DNA of 64,000 nucleotides from Streptomyces coeruleorubidus. GTDB taxonomy: Bacteria; Actinomycetota; Actinomycetes; Streptomycetales; Streptomycetaceae. The notes beneath the pieces were generated by a model that was not told the DNA's origin, did no database searches, and was given only the letters and a program-made list of their open reading frames with translations. Positions 1 to 8,907 of the stretch are shown here, one piece after another. Numbering within the stretch: the first letter of the stretch is position 1; each line of letters starts with the position of its first letter. The stretch is taken from positions 5,890,001-5,954,000 of the forward strand of contig NZ_CP118527.1 in assembly GCF_028885415.1 (NCBI RefSeq), written 5' to 3'. A program made the position numbers and the translations under genes.

Positions 1-74
1 GCTCGCTCGACACCCAGGGTGTCAAGAACCGCAAGCAGGCCCGCAGCCGCTACGGCGCCAAGAAGGAGAAGTAA
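1..74 (+). CDS. rpsL: 30S ribosomal protein S12, C-terminal end (partial)
   Basis: Only the last 23 codons are present, entering in frame at base 3 and stopping with TAA at 72-74. The basic tail ([19 protein letters not shown]) is the standard actinobacterial S12 C-terminus. S12 sits at the decoding centre of the 30S subunit and is the classical streptomycin-resistance target, but the resistance positions lie outside the window. It is the first gene of the str operon and ends 2 bp before rpsG, whose ribosome binding site lies inside the rpsL tail. Confidence 0.95.
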   Translation, partial: SLDTQGVKNRKQARSRYGAKKEK

Positions 75-76
75 GA

Positions 77-547
77 ATGCCTCGTAAGGGCCCCGCCCCG
101 AAGCGCCCGGTCATCATCGACCCGGTCTACGGTTCTCCTCTGGTGACCTCCCTGATCAACAAGGTGCTGCTGAACGGCAAGCGCTCCACCGCCGAGCGCA
201 TCGTCTACGGCGCCATGGAGGGCCTGCGCGAGAAGACCGGCAACGACCCGGTCATCACGCTGAAGCGCGCTCTCGAAAACATCAAGCCGACCCTCGAGGT
301 CAAGTCCCGCCGTGTCGGTGGTGCCACCTACCAGGTCCCGGTCGAGGTCAAGCCCGGCCGTGCCAACACGCTGGCGCTGCGCTGGCTGGTCGGTTACTCC
401 CGCGCCCGTCGTGAGAAGACCATGACCGAGCGTCTGCTCAACGAGCTCCTCGACGCCAGCAACGGCCTGGGTGCCGCTGTGAAGAAGCGCGAGGACACGC
501 ACAAGATGGCCGAGTCCAACAAGGCCTTCGCGCACTACCGCTGGTAG
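77..547 (+). CDS. rpsG: 30S ribosomal protein S7
   Basis: A 156-residue protein of the usual S7 length. S7 starts assembly of the 30S head by binding the 3' domain of 16S rRNA and lines the E site. The start [10 protein letters not shown] and the end [11 protein letters not shown] are typical of actinobacterial S7. The ATG at 77 has a GGAG-type ribosome binding site at about 65-68, within the end of rpsL, so the two genes are probably translationally coupled. Second gene of the str operon, 39 bp before fusA. Confidence 0.98.
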   Translation: MPRKGPAPKRPVIIDPVYGSPLVTSLINKVLLNGKRSTAERIVYGAMEGLREKTGNDPVITLKRALENIKPTLEVKSRRVGGATYQVPVEVKPGRANTLALRWLVGYSRARREKTMTERLLNELLDASNGLGAAVKKREDTHKMAESNKAFAHYRW

Positions 548-586
548 TCGCAGACCCCATCGAGACCGAGAGAAGACTGAAGCCTT

Positions 587-2713
587 ATGGCTACCACTTC
601 GCTTGACCTGGCCAGGGTCCGCAACATCGGGATCATGGCCCACATCGACGCGGGCAAGACGACCACCACCGAGCGGATCCTGTTCTACACCGGCGTTTCG
701 TACAAGATCGGTGAGGTCCACGACGGCGCTGCCACCATGGACTGGATGGAGCAGGAGCAGGAGCGTGGCATCACGATCACGTCTGCTGCGACCACCTGTC
801 ACTGGCCGCTCGAGGACAACGACTACACCATCAACATCATCGACACCCCGGGGCACGTCGACTTCACCGTCGAGGTGGAGCGCTCCCTGCGTGTGCTCGA
901 CGGTGCCGTGACGGTGTTCGACGGTGTCGCCGGTGTCGAGCCGCAGTCCGAGACGGTGTGGCGTCAGGCCGACCGTTACGGCGTGCCGCGTATCTGCTTC
1001 GTCAACAAGCTGGACCGTACCGGCGCCGAATTCCACCGCTGCGTGGACATGATCTCGGACCGCCTGGGCGCGCAGCCGCTGGTCATGCAGCTGCCGATCG
1101 GTGCGGAGGCGGACTTCAAGGGCGTCATCGACCTCGTGACGATGAAGGCCCTGGTCTGGTCGGCCGAGGCGACCAAGGGCGAGATGTACGACACCGTCGA
1201 CATCCCGGACACCCACGCCGAGGCTGCCGAGGAGTACCGCGGCAAGCTGCTCGAGGCCGTCGCCGAGAACGACGAAGAGCTGATGGAGCTGTACCTGGAG
1301 GGCACCGAGCCCACCGTGGAGCAGCTCTACGCCGCGATCCGTCGCATCACCATCGCGTCCGGCAAGGGCGGCGGCACCACCGTCACCCCCGTGTTCTGCG
1401 GCACCGCGTTCAAGAACAAGGGCGTTCAGCCCCTGCTCGACGCGGTCGTGCGCTACCTGCCCACCCCGCTCGACGTCGAGGCCATCGAGGGCCACGACGT
1501 CAAGGACCCCGAGCAGGTCATCGCGCGCAAGCCGTCGGACGACGAGCCCCTCGCCGCGCTCGCGTTCAAGATCATGAGCGACCCGCACCTCGGCAAGCTC
1601 ACCTTCGTCCGCGTGTACTCCGGCCGTCTTCACTCCGGCACCCAGGTGCTGAACTCCGTGAAGGGCAAGAAGGAGCGCATCGGCAAGATCTACCGCATGC
1701 ACGCGAACAAGCGTGAGGAGATCGAGTCGGTGGGCGCCGGCGACATCGTCGCCGTCATGGGCCTGAAGCAGACCACCACCGGTGAGACGCTGTCCGACGA
1801 CAAGAGCCCGGTCATCCTGGAGTCCATGGACTTCCCGGCGCCGGTCATCCAGGTCGCCATCGAGCCCAAGTCGAAGGGCGACCAGGAGAAGCTCGGCGTC
1901 GCGATCCAGCGCCTGGCCGAGGAGGACCCGTCCTTCCAGGTCCACTCGGACGAGGAGACCGGCCAGACCATCATCGGCGGCATGGGCGAGCTGCACCTCG
2001 AGGTGCTGGTCGACCGTATGCGCCGTGAGTTCAAGGTCGAGGCCAACGTCGGCAAGCCGCAGGTCGCGTACCGCGAGACCATTCGCAAGGCCGTCGAGAA
2101 GGTCGAGTTCACCCACAAGAAGCAGACGGGTGGTACCGGCCAGTTCGCCCGCGTCATCATCGCGGTCGAGCCGATCGAGGGTGGCGACGCCAGCTACGAG
2201 TTCATCAACAAGGTGACCGGTGGCCGTGTGCCGAAGGAGTACATTCCTTCGGTGGACGCCGGTGCGCAGGAGGCCATGCAGTTCGGCATCCTCGCCGGTT
2301 ACGAGATGACCGGTGTCCGCGTGACGCTGCTCGACGGTGCCTACCACGAGGTCGACTCCTCCGAGCTCGCGTTCAAGATCGCCGGCTCGCAGGCCTTCAA
2401 GGAGGCCGCGCGCAAGGCCAGCCCCGTGCTGCTCGAGCCGATGATGGCCGTCGAGGTCACCACGCCCGAGGACTACATGGGTGAGGTCATCGGCGACATC
2501 AACTCCCGCCGTGGTCAGATCCAGGCCATGGAGGAGCGGGCCGGTGCCCGCGTCGTGAAGGGCCTCGTGCCCCTTTCGGAGATGTTCGGCTACGTCGGCG
2601 ACCTGCGCAGCAAGACGTCCGGCCGTGCCAGCTACTCCATGCAGTTCGACTCCTACGCCGAGGTTCCCCGGAACGTCGCCGAGGAGATCATCGCGAAGGC
2701 CAAGGGCGAGTAA
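587..2713 (+). CDS. fusA: Elongation factor G
   Basis: A 708-residue translational GTPase that drives ribosome translocation and, with the recycling factor, subunit splitting. The G1 P-loop AHIDAGKT is at residues 18-25, followed by the DTPGH and NKLD motifs of the GTPase domain. Domains II to V follow at normal length, including the [10 protein letters not shown] stretch of domain III. It lies between rpsG and tuf as in the classical str operon. A 156-bp gap before tuf contains a stem-loop, which suggests tuf can also be expressed separately. Confidence 0.98.
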   Translation: MATTSLDLARVRNIGIMAHIDAGKTTTTERILFYTGVSYKIGEVHDGAATMDWMEQEQERGITITSAATTCHWPLEDNDYTINIIDTPGHVDFTVEVERSLRVLDGAVTVFDGVAGVEPQSETVWRQADRYGVPRICFVNKLDRTGAEFHRCVDMISDRLGAQPLVMQLPIGAEADFKGVIDLVTMKALVWSAEATKGEMYDTVDIPDTHAEAAEEYRGKLLEAVAENDEELMELYLEGTEPTVEQLYAAIRRITIASGKGGGTTVTPVFCGTAFKNKGVQPLLDAVVRYLPTPLDVEAIEGHDVKDPEQVIARKPSDDEPLAALAFKIMSDPHLGKLTFVRVYSGRLHSGTQVLNSVKGKKERIGKIYRMHANKREEIESVGAGDIVAVMGLKQTTTGETLSDDKSPVILESMDFPAPVIQVAIEPKSKGDQEKLGVAIQRLAEEDPSFQVHSDEETGQTIIGGMGELHLEVLVDRMRREFKVEANVGKPQVAYRETIRKAVEKVEFTHKKQTGGTGQFARVIIAVEPIEGGDASYEFINKVTGGRVPKEYIPSVDAGAQEAMQFGILAGYEMTGVRVTLLDGAYHEVDSSELAFKIAGSQAFKEAARKASPVLLEPMMAVEVTTPEDYMGEVIGDINSRRGQIQAMEERAGARVVKGLVPLSEMFGYVGDLRSKTSGRASYSMQFDSYAEVPRNVAEEIIAKAKGE

Positions 2714-2756
2714 CGCACCGCGTCTACACGCCGTAGGCTTGACTCCGGAGCCTTGA

Positions 2757-2791
2757 GGGGCATTCCGCCGCAATCATGGTGAGAATGCCCC
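2757..2791 (+). promoter_or_regulatory. Stem-loop in the fusA-tuf leader
   Basis: GGGGCATTC (2757-2765) pairs perfectly with GAATGCCCC (2783-2791) around a 17-nt loop, 79 bp before the tuf start. TTGACT at 2739-2744 could be a -35 box but no good -10 follows it. In other streptomycetes a tuf promoter lies in this gap. The hairpin may be a leader structure or a partial terminator/attenuator between fusA and tuf. Its role is inference. Confidence 0.35.
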
Positions 2792-2869
2792 GGGGCCCGG
2801 GCTTTCCAGCAAAGATCACCTGGCGCCGATGAGTAAGGCGTACCAGAACCACTCCACAGGAGGACCCCA

Positions 2870-4063
2870 GTGGCGAAGGCGAAGTTCGAGCGGACTAAGC
2901 CGCACGTCAACATCGGCACCATCGGTCACATCGACCACGGTAAGACGACCCTCACGGCCGCCATTACCAAGGTGCTGCACGACGCGTACCCGGACCTGAA
3001 CGAGGCCTCGGCCTTCGACCAGATCGACAAGGCTCCTGAGGAGCGCCAGCGCGGTATCACCATCTCCATCGCGCACGTCGAGTACCAGACCGAGACGCGT
3101 CACTACGCCCACGTCGACTGCCCCGGTCACGCGGACTACATCAAGAACATGATCACGGGTGCGGCGCAGATGGACGGCGCCATCCTCGTGGTCGCCGCCA
3201 CCGACGGCCCGATGCCGCAGACCAAGGAGCACGTGCTCCTGGCCCGCCAGGTCGGCGTCCCGTACATCGTCGTCGCCCTGAACAAGGCCGACATGGTGGA
3301 CGACGAGGAGATCCTGGAGCTCGTCGAGCTCGAGGTCCGTGAGCTCCTCTCCGAGTACGAGTTCCCGGGCGACGACGTTCCCGTCGTCAAGGTCTCCGCT
3401 CTGAAGGCCCTCGAGGGCGACAAGGAGTGGGGCAACTCCGTCCTCGAGCTCATGAACGCCGTCGACACCGCGATTCCGGAGCCGGAGCGCGACGTCGACA
3501 AGCCGTTCCTCATGCCGATCGAGGACGTCTTCACGATCACCGGTCGCGGTACGGTCGTCACCGGCCGTATCGAGCGTGGTGTCCTGAAGGTCAACGAGAC
3601 CGTCGACATCATCGGCATCAAGACCGAGAAGACCACCACCACGGTCACCGGTATCGAGATGTTCCGGAAGCTCCTCGACGAGGGCCAGGCCGGTGAGAAC
3701 GTCGGTCTGCTCCTCCGTGGCATCAAGCGCGAGGACGTCGAGCGCGGCCAGGTCATCATCAAGCCGGGCTCGGTCACCCCGCACACCGAGTTCGAGGCGC
3801 AGGCCTACATCCTGTCCAAGGACGAGGGTGGCCGCCACACGCCGTTCTTCAACAACTACCGCCCGCAGTTCTACTTCCGTACGACGGACGTGACCGGCGT
3901 GGTGACCCTCCCCGAGGGCACCGAGATGGTCATGCCGGGTGACAACACCGAGATGAAGGTGGAGCTCATCCAGCCCGTCGCCATGGAGGAGGGCCTGAAG
4001 TTCGCCATCCGTGAGGGTGGTCGGACCGTGGGCGCCGGCCAGGTCACCAAGATCAACAAGTGA
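2870..4063 (+). CDS. tuf: Elongation factor Tu (EF-Tu1)
   Basis: A 397-residue EF-Tu, the GTPase that brings aminoacyl-tRNA to the ribosomal A site and the target of kirromycin-type antibiotics. G1 GHIDHGKT is at residues 19-26, followed by DCPGHADY and NKADMVDD; the beta-barrel domains 2 and 3 are complete and it ends in [10 protein letters not shown]. The start is GTG at 2870 behind a strong GGAGGA at 2859-2864. Its position after fusA makes it the tuf1-type copy. Some streptomycetes carry further tuf genes elsewhere. A strong terminator follows. Confidence 0.98.
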   Translation: MAKAKFERTKPHVNIGTIGHIDHGKTTLTAAITKVLHDAYPDLNEASAFDQIDKAPEERQRGITISIAHVEYQTETRHYAHVDCPGHADYIKNMITGAAQMDGAILVVAATDGPMPQTKEHVLLARQVGVPYIVVALNKADMVDDEEILELVELEVRELLSEYEFPGDDVPVVKVSALKALEGDKEWGNSVLELMNAVDTAIPEPERDVDKPFLMPIEDVFTITGRGTVVTGRIERGVLKVNETVDIIGIKTEKTTTTVTGIEMFRKLLDEGQAGENVGLLLRGIKREDVERGQVIIKPGSVTPHTEFEAQAYILSKDEGGRHTPFFNNYRPQFYFRTTDVTGVVTLPEGTEMVMPGDNTEMKVELIQPVAMEEGLKFAIREGGRTVGAGQVTKINK

Positions 4064-4108
4064 GTCTTCGGACTGGCTTGAGGGTCGACTGACCTGAGTG
4101 GCTCGAAG

Positions 4109-4142
4109 GGGCCCGTACGACTTCGGTCGTGCGGGCCCTTTT
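4109..4142 (+). terminator. Rho-independent terminator of the str operon
   Basis: A 13-bp stem (4109-4121 with 4126-4138, one G-U pair) closes on a UUCG tetraloop and is followed by four T residues. It lies 45 bp after the tuf stop and marks the left edge of the accessory island. Confidence 0.93.
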
Positions 4143-4161
4143 GCTGTGTCCGATGCCCGTC

Positions 4162-4548
4162 CTACGACGGCTGGGGAGCCGTCCGGGACGGGCCGAGGGC
4201 GAGGAGAACCAGGACCGTCACCCGCACGATGACGCCGCCGAGCAGGGCGGCGAGGAAGCCGTCGACGTGGAGGCCGTACTCCATGTCGGAGCCGAGCCAG
4301 GACACGAGCAGCCAGATCAGGGTGTCCTGAGCGATGCCGACCACGCCCAGGAGCAGCAGGAGGATCGGGGGAGCCGTCCTGATGTCGTTCGGGTAGCTGT
4401 AGATCAGCTGGTTCACGATGAGGAAGACCGCGCCGGCGAGGACCACCTCCCACGGGGGTGAGTCGAGGATCGTGCTGATGCCCGGGAGGAGCACGGTGGC
4501 CAGTGTGACCCCGAGAAAGGTGCCGAGTACGCGTCTTCGCTTGTCCAT
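4162..4548 (-). CDS. Small four-helix membrane protein, holin superfamily IV / YvlD-like
   Basis: A 128-residue very hydrophobic protein. It begins MDKRRRVLG and has about four membrane segments (roughly residues 7-25, 33-50, 60-80 and 95-118), with a short charged start and tail. The layout and a length of about 130 residues match the 'phage holin family IV' or YvlD-like membrane proteins common in actinobacteria. These are usually chromosomal and not tied to phages. It faces tuf across the terminator. No phage genes lie nearby, so a lysis role is not implied. The family call rests on topology and general resemblance. Confidence 0.6.
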   Translation of the reverse strand: MDKRRRVLGTFLGVTLATVLLPGISTILDSPPWEVVLAGAVFLIVNQLIYSYPNDIRTAPPILLLLLGVVGIAQDTLIWLLVSWLGSDMEYGLHVDGFLAALLGGVIVRVTVLVLLALGPSRTAPQPS

Positions 4549-4643
4549 GGGGCGAGATCATGACTTAGGGCATGTCTGGGGACAAGGTCCTGGCGTGTGC
4601 AGGTTCCGGCATCATGGCCGTGATACGCGTTTCGTCCAGTTGG

Positions 4644-4901
4644 TCAGAAGCCCAGGTAGGTGATCTGGACGACGTAGAGCCGCTCGCTACGGACGACGAC
4701 CTGATACGTGAACATGCCGCCGGGGACGATGATGTCGCCGCCCTTCGGGTCGACACCGTCATGGGCCTGTCCGTGGACATGGAAGGCCTCGGCTGCCCTG
4801 ACCAGTTCGTCCGCCTTGCTTTCCACCTCGGTGAGGAAGCTGGTGGGAGCGGTTCGGGCCGCTTCCTCCGCGCCGAAGGCGTACTCCCATTTCCAGCTCA
4901 C
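4644..4901 (-). CDS. Small protein, possible RelE/ParE-like toxin partner
   Basis: An 85-residue protein starting GTG at 4901, overlapping the stop of the upstream gene as GTGA. The first half is helical and amphipathic. The second half is beta-rich, ending in a strand pattern (VVVRSERLYVVQITYLGF) like the last strands of RelE/ParE toxins. The catalytic positions of RelE cannot be assigned from sequence alone. The overlapping small gene pair and the adjacent basic and aromatic residues make a type II toxin-antitoxin module plausible. A plain uncharacterised gene pair is the alternative. Confidence 0.5.
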   Translation of the reverse strand: MSWKWEYAFGAEEAARTAPTSFLTEVESKADELVRAAEAFHVHGQAHDGVDPKGGDIIVPGGMFTYQVVVRSERLYVVQITYLGF

Positions 4902-5245
4902 CCGCGGACTGCCTTCATGGCTTCGTCCAGGACAGCGCTCAGTTCACGCAGGGCCTCCTGGGCGATGGCGGGGTCATCGTGCTCCAGGTTGCCTTTCGCT
5001 CGGGTGTAGCGGGTGGACAGATCGGGGCGCCGGGCGATCTCGATGTCCCTGGCCCAGGTCAGCACCCAGCTCTGCACCGGGCTCAGCGACTGCCACTCGA
5101 CCGCCTTGGCGAAGGCGTCGTCCTTGGTGCCCTGCATCTCTTCCAGGCGAGCCGGATCGACGACGGCGAGGGCCGCGCGCAGGGCGTCAGGAGTCTGCTG
5201 AGGGCGGGGGATCAGCTCATGTCCGTGGTCGGCCTGAGTGCTCAT
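4898..5245 (-). CDS. Small charged protein upstream of the 85-residue gene, possible antitoxin
   Basis: A 115-residue protein with ATG at 5245; longer in-frame reading upstream is Pro/Arg-rich and is a shadow of the neighbouring gene. It is soluble, acidic and helical, with segments such as AIAQEALRELSAVLDEAMKA at the end. It has no obvious DNA-binding helix-turn-helix. Its stop overlaps the start of the 85-residue gene by a GTGA junction, so the two are one transcription unit and probably act together. I do not recognise the family. Antitoxin is an inference from gene order and size only. Confidence 0.5.
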   Translation of the reverse strand: MSTQADHGHELIPRPQQTPDALRAALAVVDPARLEEMQGTKDDAFAKAVEWQSLSPVQSWVLTWARDIEIARRPDLSTRYTRAKGNLEHDDPAIAQEALRELSAVLDEAMKAVRG

Positions 5246-5331
5246 CGTGTCCACCTCCAGGGAGTGCCTCGGCCAGGCTATCCCGCCCGTGTTGCCGGTG
5301 AGCGCGGCGAGGTGTGCGGCAGTTGCTCTTC

Positions 5332-6197
5332 TCATGCGGCTTCCAGAAGCTCGGCCCGGTCGGGTCGGCAGTCGTGGCAGCGGCCGGGGGCGGGTGCGCG
5401 GAAGGCTCGGTCGCAGCCGTCGCAGGTCTGGAACGGGTGACGGACTGCCGGCGGGGGTGCGGGTGCGCGGAACGGGGGCGGGGGCGGAAGTTGAGCCGTG
5501 AGGCGGTGGGCCAGGAGGGCGGCTGGGCGGCGCAGGGCCTCGGGCGGGAGGTCGGTCGTCAGGGCGTGTCGTACGGCGGTGGGGGAGACGTCGCGTTCGA
5601 GCCAGGCGGCGACGCCGGGGGCGAGGTGGGCGGTGTCGTGGGCGGAGAGGAGCAGGCGGGGGTCGTGGCGGCGGAGGCCCGCTAGGAGGTCCGCGGCCTG
5701 CTGGAGGAGGGTGGGGGAGGGGCAGGCGGGAGCGGGGACGGTGGGGAGGGGCTTGCGGGGGTCCGCTTTCTCGGGGCGTGCGCTCGCCGTTCCGGGGCGT
5801 GGGTGTCGTCCCTGTGGGGGCCGGGCTGGTTGCAGGAGATCGTGCGGGTGACGATCCGGCCGCCGGGGACACGTTCGCGCTCTCGCCGCAGATAGCCGTG
5901 AGCCTCCAGCTCGCGTAGAGCGGCGGCGATCCGGGTCGTGCCTTCGGGGAAGCGGGCGGCGAGGGACTCGATGTCGACTCGGGCGCCCGCTGGGAGCGAC
6001 TGGATGTGCACGGCCAGCCCGATCGCGAGGAGCGACAGCTCCGGGTGCTGGGCGAGGTGGTTGCCGATCACCGTGAAGCGGGTGGTGTGGCGGGTGTTGT
6101 CGTGAACCAGGCCGGTGTGGGGGTGCCGGTTCGGGTGCTTCTTCCCGGTTACGGGGGCGTGGGCGTGCGAGGGCACGTTAGGGTTCTGCGTATCCAT
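5332..6197 (-). pseudogene. Frameshifted helix-turn-helix protein with C-terminal zinc-ribbon-like tail
   Basis: Read from ATG at 6197 (MDTQNPNVPS), the first part contains a winged-helix type region (about residues 40-120: SLLAIGLAVHIQSL through RELEAHGYLRRERE) like the replication-initiator-like HTH proteins common in Streptomyces. That frame stops at 5682. The rest of the family, with AADLLAGLRRHDPRLLLS, GVAAWLERDV and a tail bearing two CxxC-type pairs (CDGC and CHDC), continues in the -1 frame to TGA at 5332. The switch must lie within about 5700-5830, where C-runs such as CCCCC occur. The frameshift could be a real mutation or a sequencing error; the two halves together have the normal family length of about 285 residues. 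Confidence 0.75.
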
Positions 6198-6336
6198 CGG
6201 GAAGCTCTCTCTTCCTCGGTGGTCAGGCCCTCGCACTGGGATGCCAGTCCCGGCGAGGGCCGTCGCATGTCTGCGGTTGTGTTGCGCTGAGCGTAGGGCA
6301 GGCAATGGCTCCCGAAGCCAGCTGAGTTGGCGATGT

Positions 6337-6352
6337 TCACTCGCGTGAGTGA
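6337..6352. promoter_or_regulatory. Inverted repeat upstream of the HTH pseudogene
   Basis: TCACTC-GCGT-GAGTGA is a perfect 6-bp inverted repeat 140 bp upstream of the 6197 start, in the 261-bp gap between the HTH gene and the ATPase gene. It is a possible operator for the neighbouring regulator. No other support is visible. Confidence 0.25.
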
Positions 6353-6458
6353 GGCGGCGGCCTGGGCGGGAGGGGTGGGGCTTGGTGGGGGTTCTTTCAC
6401 CCTCGTAGTACTTGGGGAGACCGCCTGCGGCACCGGAGCGCGAGGTGTCGGGCGCCGG

Positions 6459-6869
6459 TCAGAGAGCGAGTTCTGCCCAGACGGTCTTGCGCGGCGGCAG
6501 GCCGTGGGTGACGCCCCAGCGGTCGGCGAGCGCGTCGACGAGAAGCAGGCCACGGCCGGACTCGGACTCCGGGGTGGGCAGTTGGGGTGTCGGCAGCTGG
6601 TCGTCGCGGGTGTCCGTGACCTCGATGCGGAGGGTGTCGGCCACGACGTAGAGGAGCAGGCGGAAGTCGCGGCCGGGGATGCGGCCGTGGGTCGCCGCGT
6701 TGGTCGCCAGCTCCGCGACGATCTGCTCCGCCGGGTCCAACGGCAGTCCCCAGGAGCGGAGCTGCTCGGTGGCCAGGAGGCGTGCGAGACGGGCTCCGCG
6801 TGGGGTGGGGGACAGCTGGAGGCTGAAGTTGCGGATGGTGGAGCCGAGTTCGGGGGATTTCTGCGTCAC
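6459..6869 (-). CDS. RsbW-like ATP-binding regulatory protein (HATPase_c)
   Basis: A 136-residue protein starting GTG at 6869. It has the GHKL/anti-sigma-factor ATPase layout: an N-terminal strand and helix (FSLQLSPTPRGARLARLLATEQLRS, about 15-40), the N box ELATNAATHG (about 52-61), a central strand region (FRLLLYVVADTLRIEVTD) and the G box SESGRGLLLVDALADRWG (about 101-118). Proteins of this class bind ATP and either hold sigma factors or act as loosely related regulators. In Streptomyces they are often paired with HTH-DUF5753 and DUF397 genes, as in the abaA/whiJ-type clusters, and that arrangement is seen here. The target is not evident from sequence. Confidence 0.85.
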   Translation of the reverse strand: MTQKSPELGSTIRNFSLQLSPTPRGARLARLLATEQLRSWGLPLDPAEQIVAELATNAATHGRIPGRDFRLLLYVVADTLRIEVTDTRDDQLPTPQLPTPESESGRGLLLVDALADRWGVTHGLPPRKTVWAELAL

Positions 6870-6895
6870 GTCACTCAGCGTGGCGGTCCGTGCTT

Positions 6896-6907
6896 ACTGT
6901 GAACAGT
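6896..6907. promoter_or_regulatory. Candidate operator ACTGT-GA-ACAGT
   Basis: A perfect 5-bp inverted repeat with a 2-bp spacer lies 27 bp upstream of the ATPase start, in the divergent promoter region shared with the HTH-DUF5753 gene. It is a plausible binding site for that regulator. No experiment or comparison supports it yet. Confidence 0.35.
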
Positions 6908-6931
6908 GACTCAGCGGGTGCGTACGGTGAC

Positions 6932-6968
6932 TGTCCGGAGCTTGTCCGGTCGTGTCCGGGCTGTCGGG
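6932..6968. repeat. Four phased direct repeats of TGTC(C)GG
   Basis: TGTCCGG occurs at 6932, 6943 and 6953, and TGTCGGG at 6962, giving spacings of 11, 10 and 9 bp, close to one helical turn. The array lies between the divergent ATPase and HTH genes, about 55-90 bp before the HTH start. Same-face spacing suggests cooperative binding of a regulator. Confidence 0.35.
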
Positions 6969-7021
6969 ACGGGGCGTACGGGTAGGGCGCTGGGCACGGT
7001 CGTACGACGGAAGGGTGCGGG

Positions 7022-7900
7022 ATGACGGCGGTCGAGGCGGACGCGGGTCGGCTCAAGGGCGAGGCGGACGAGCCGGGTTGGGAGGTGGACCCGGACGACG
7101 AGTGGGGCGTCGCGGTCATCGCCACCGTCGGGCGGCAGCTGAAGCTGCGGCGGGAGGCGGTGGGGATGCGGGCCGCCGAGTTCGGTACGGCGGTCGGGTA
7201 CGGCGAGGACATGGTCTACAAGATCGAGGGCGGGAAGCGGATTCCTCGGCAGGACTATCTCGTCAGGGCGGATGAGGTGTTGGGGGCGGGTGGGCTGATT
7301 GCGGCGACGTGGGAGGACGTGAAGAGGGTTCGGTATCCCAAGAAGGTGCGGGAGCTGGCCAAGTTGGAGGGGCAGGCGGTTGAGATCGGGGTGTACGAGT
7401 GCAACAGCGTCCACGGGCTGTTGCAGACGCCGGAGCACGCGCGTGCCTTGTTCGAGGCGGCGCAGCCCCCGTATTCGCCGGACGATGTGGAACGGATGGT
7501 GGCAGCCCGGATGGCCCGGCAGGCGGTCTTCGAACGCGATCCGGCTCCGTCGGTGCACTACGTCCTGGAGGAGGCGGTGCTGCGCCGACGGGTCGGGGGC
7601 ACAATGGTGTGGCGACAGCAGCTCGAACACCTGCTGGAGGTGGGGAGGTTGCGTAGCGTCACACTTCAGATCATGCCGACGAACACCGATGCCCACCCGG
7701 GGGTAGACGGCAAGATCGAGCTGCTGAAGTTCCCGGACGGATCGGCGGTAGGGCGTTCCGACGGTGCGTTCAGCGGGCGGCCGACTACCGATCCGAAGCA
7801 GCTCCGCATCCTTGAGCTGCGGTATGGCACCATCCGAGCGCAGGCACTCCCACCGCGGGAGTCGCTGGCCTTCATCGAGCAAGTGCTGGGAGAAACATGA
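7022..7900 (+). CDS. XRE-family HTH regulator with DUF5753 (Scr1/WhiJ-like)
   Basis: A 292-residue protein starting at ATG 7022 behind a GGAAGGG-type site. An XRE helix-turn-helix spans about residues 40-95 (IATVGRQLKLRREAVGMRAA, then GYGEDMVYKIEGGKRIP), followed by a DUF5753 domain over about 110-285 (EIGVYECNSVHGLLQTPEHA and the ending SLAFIEQVLGE). This is one of the large Streptomyces family related to WhiJ. Family members usually work with a small DUF397 protein, encoded here with an ATGA overlap at 7897. The divergent RsbW-like ATPase completes the usual trio. The set is likely a developmental or stress regulatory module, sometimes described as a Scr1-type toxin-antitoxin. Confidence 0.9.
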   Translation: MTAVEADAGRLKGEADEPGWEVDPDDEWGVAVIATVGRQLKLRREAVGMRAAEFGTAVGYGEDMVYKIEGGKRIPRQDYLVRADEVLGAGGLIAATWEDVKRVRYPKKVRELAKLEGQAVEIGVYECNSVHGLLQTPEHARALFEAAQPPYSPDDVERMVAARMARQAVFERDPAPSVHYVLEEAVLRRRVGGTMVWRQQLEHLLEVGRLRSVTLQIMPTNTDAHPGVDGKIELLKFPDGSAVGRSDGAFSGRPTTDPKQLRILELRYGTIRAQALPPRESLAFIEQVLGET

Positions 7901-8097
7901 TCCGTAACGCTTCTGCCGGGGACACCTCCGAACTGACTTGGTTCAAGAGCAGCTACAGCAGTGGCACGGACGGCAACTCCTGCGTCGAGATCGCGATAGT
8001 GCCCCGCACAGTGCACGTCCGCGACTCCAAGCAGGCAACAGGCCCCCGACTCGCACTCGCGCCGGAGGCCTGGTCGGACTTCGTGGCGTCCGTCTAG
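7897..8097 (+). CDS. DUF397 small partner protein
   Basis: A 66-residue protein overlapping the HTH gene stop (ATGA). The motifs WFKSSYSSGTDGNSCVEIA, HVRDSKQATGPRLAL and the final W..FV are the DUF397 signature. Members such as those in the whiJ and abaA clusters are thought to bind and modulate their paired HTH-DUF5753 regulator. The tight overlap argues for coupled, roughly equal expression. Confidence 0.93.
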   Translation: MIRNASAGDTSELTWFKSSYSSGTDGNSCVEIAIVPRTVHVRDSKQATGPRLALAPEAWSDFVASV

Positions 8098-8148
8098 GGC
8101 GTGTTTCGGAAGTTGAAGTTGCTGGATCGTTTCGAGCCTGACGCGGGT

Positions 8149-8907
8149 TCAGACGGGTTCGGCGAGAAGGGCGATCACGGCGTTGAGGACCATTCCGATG
8201 CCGATTCCCCCGACGGTCCAGCCGAGCGCCTTGGCGCTGTTGCGGGTGAACCAGTCGTTGATCCGCTGTAGCACTGGCTCGGCCCGGTCGTGCGCGGCGA
8301 TCCGGATGGCGCCGAGGAGGACCGCCGGGAGGATCATCACGACGCAATAGCCGGCCAGCGCCCCGCCGATGACCTGCCAGGTCAGATCGGCGTTCGCGAG
8401 TAAGCCCACGGCCGCCAGGTAGGGCACCATTGTGACGATCTCCAGCGCCGTGGCCACCAACGCGAGGCTCATCAGGCCGCGCACGCCTCCGCCCCGCGTG
8501 TCCCGGCCGTCCAGACCTCCGCCGTCCGGCACGGCACCCGACATCGCCGCCGCCCGCCAGCGCTGCAGTCGGCCCGGTCTGCCCGACCGGCTGCGGGCGC
8601 GGGCCTCCAGCCGGTAGCTCAAGGCGATGACGATCAAACCGAGAACGAGCTGCCCGATCCGCAGGTGCGTCGGGGCAACGTCGGCGAATGCCGCCCGGAC
8701 GGACTCCAGCACCGCATCGGCCCCCAGCACCAGGAGAACGCCAACGCAGAAGTAGAACGTCGCAACCGTAGCCAGGTAGACGGCGATCCGGCCTGCGCGC
8801 ACCCGCCCCGGGGCGAGCAGCAGCCAGATCGGGATCAGCAGAGTGCCGAAGCTCGTGCTGTCCAGCAGCCCCAGTCCGACCAGCGCCAGCGCCAGCGTCG
8901 CGCTCAT
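8149..8907 (-). CDS. GAP/Sap-family multi-span membrane protein
   Basis: A 252-residue membrane protein starting ATG at 8907, overlapping the TetR stop as TGATG. About six membrane segments are visible: two in the first 60 residues (ATLALALVGLGLLDSTSFG, then LLIPIWLLLAP), further ones near residues 50-75 and 85-105, and more after a charged cytoplasmic loop (about 105-145, Arg- and Gly-rich). The pattern SxxLxxLxxLDSTSFGTLLIPIWLLLAP and the overall layout match the GAP family, which includes the mycobacterial sulfolipid-1-addressing protein Sap. The substrate is unknown. The upstream TetR gene is its likely regulator. Confidence 0.75.
   Translation of the reverse strand: MSATLALALVGLGLLDSTSFGTLLIPIWLLLAPGRVRAGRIAVYLATVATFYFCVGVLLVLGADAVLESVRAAFADVAPTHLRIGQLVLGLIVIALSYRLEARARSRSGRPGRLQRWRAAAMSGAVPDGGGLDGRDTRGGGVRGLMSLALVATALEIVTMVPYLAAVGLLANADLTWQVIGGALAGYCVVMILPAVLLGAIRIAAHDRAEPVLQRINDWFTRNSAKALGWTVGGIGIGMVLNAVIALLAEPV

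Noticed and set aside
50..2773. A 907-residue open frame on the minus strand over rpsG-fusA
   Set aside because: It is the antisense of highly conserved genes in a GC-rich genome where such long open frames are common; its composition (Leu/Arg/Gly/Asp/His) has no family sense.
4162..4548. Holin-like protein as a sign of a prophage
   Set aside because: No phage structural, integrase or lysis genes nearby; this family is frequent as chromosomal membrane proteins.
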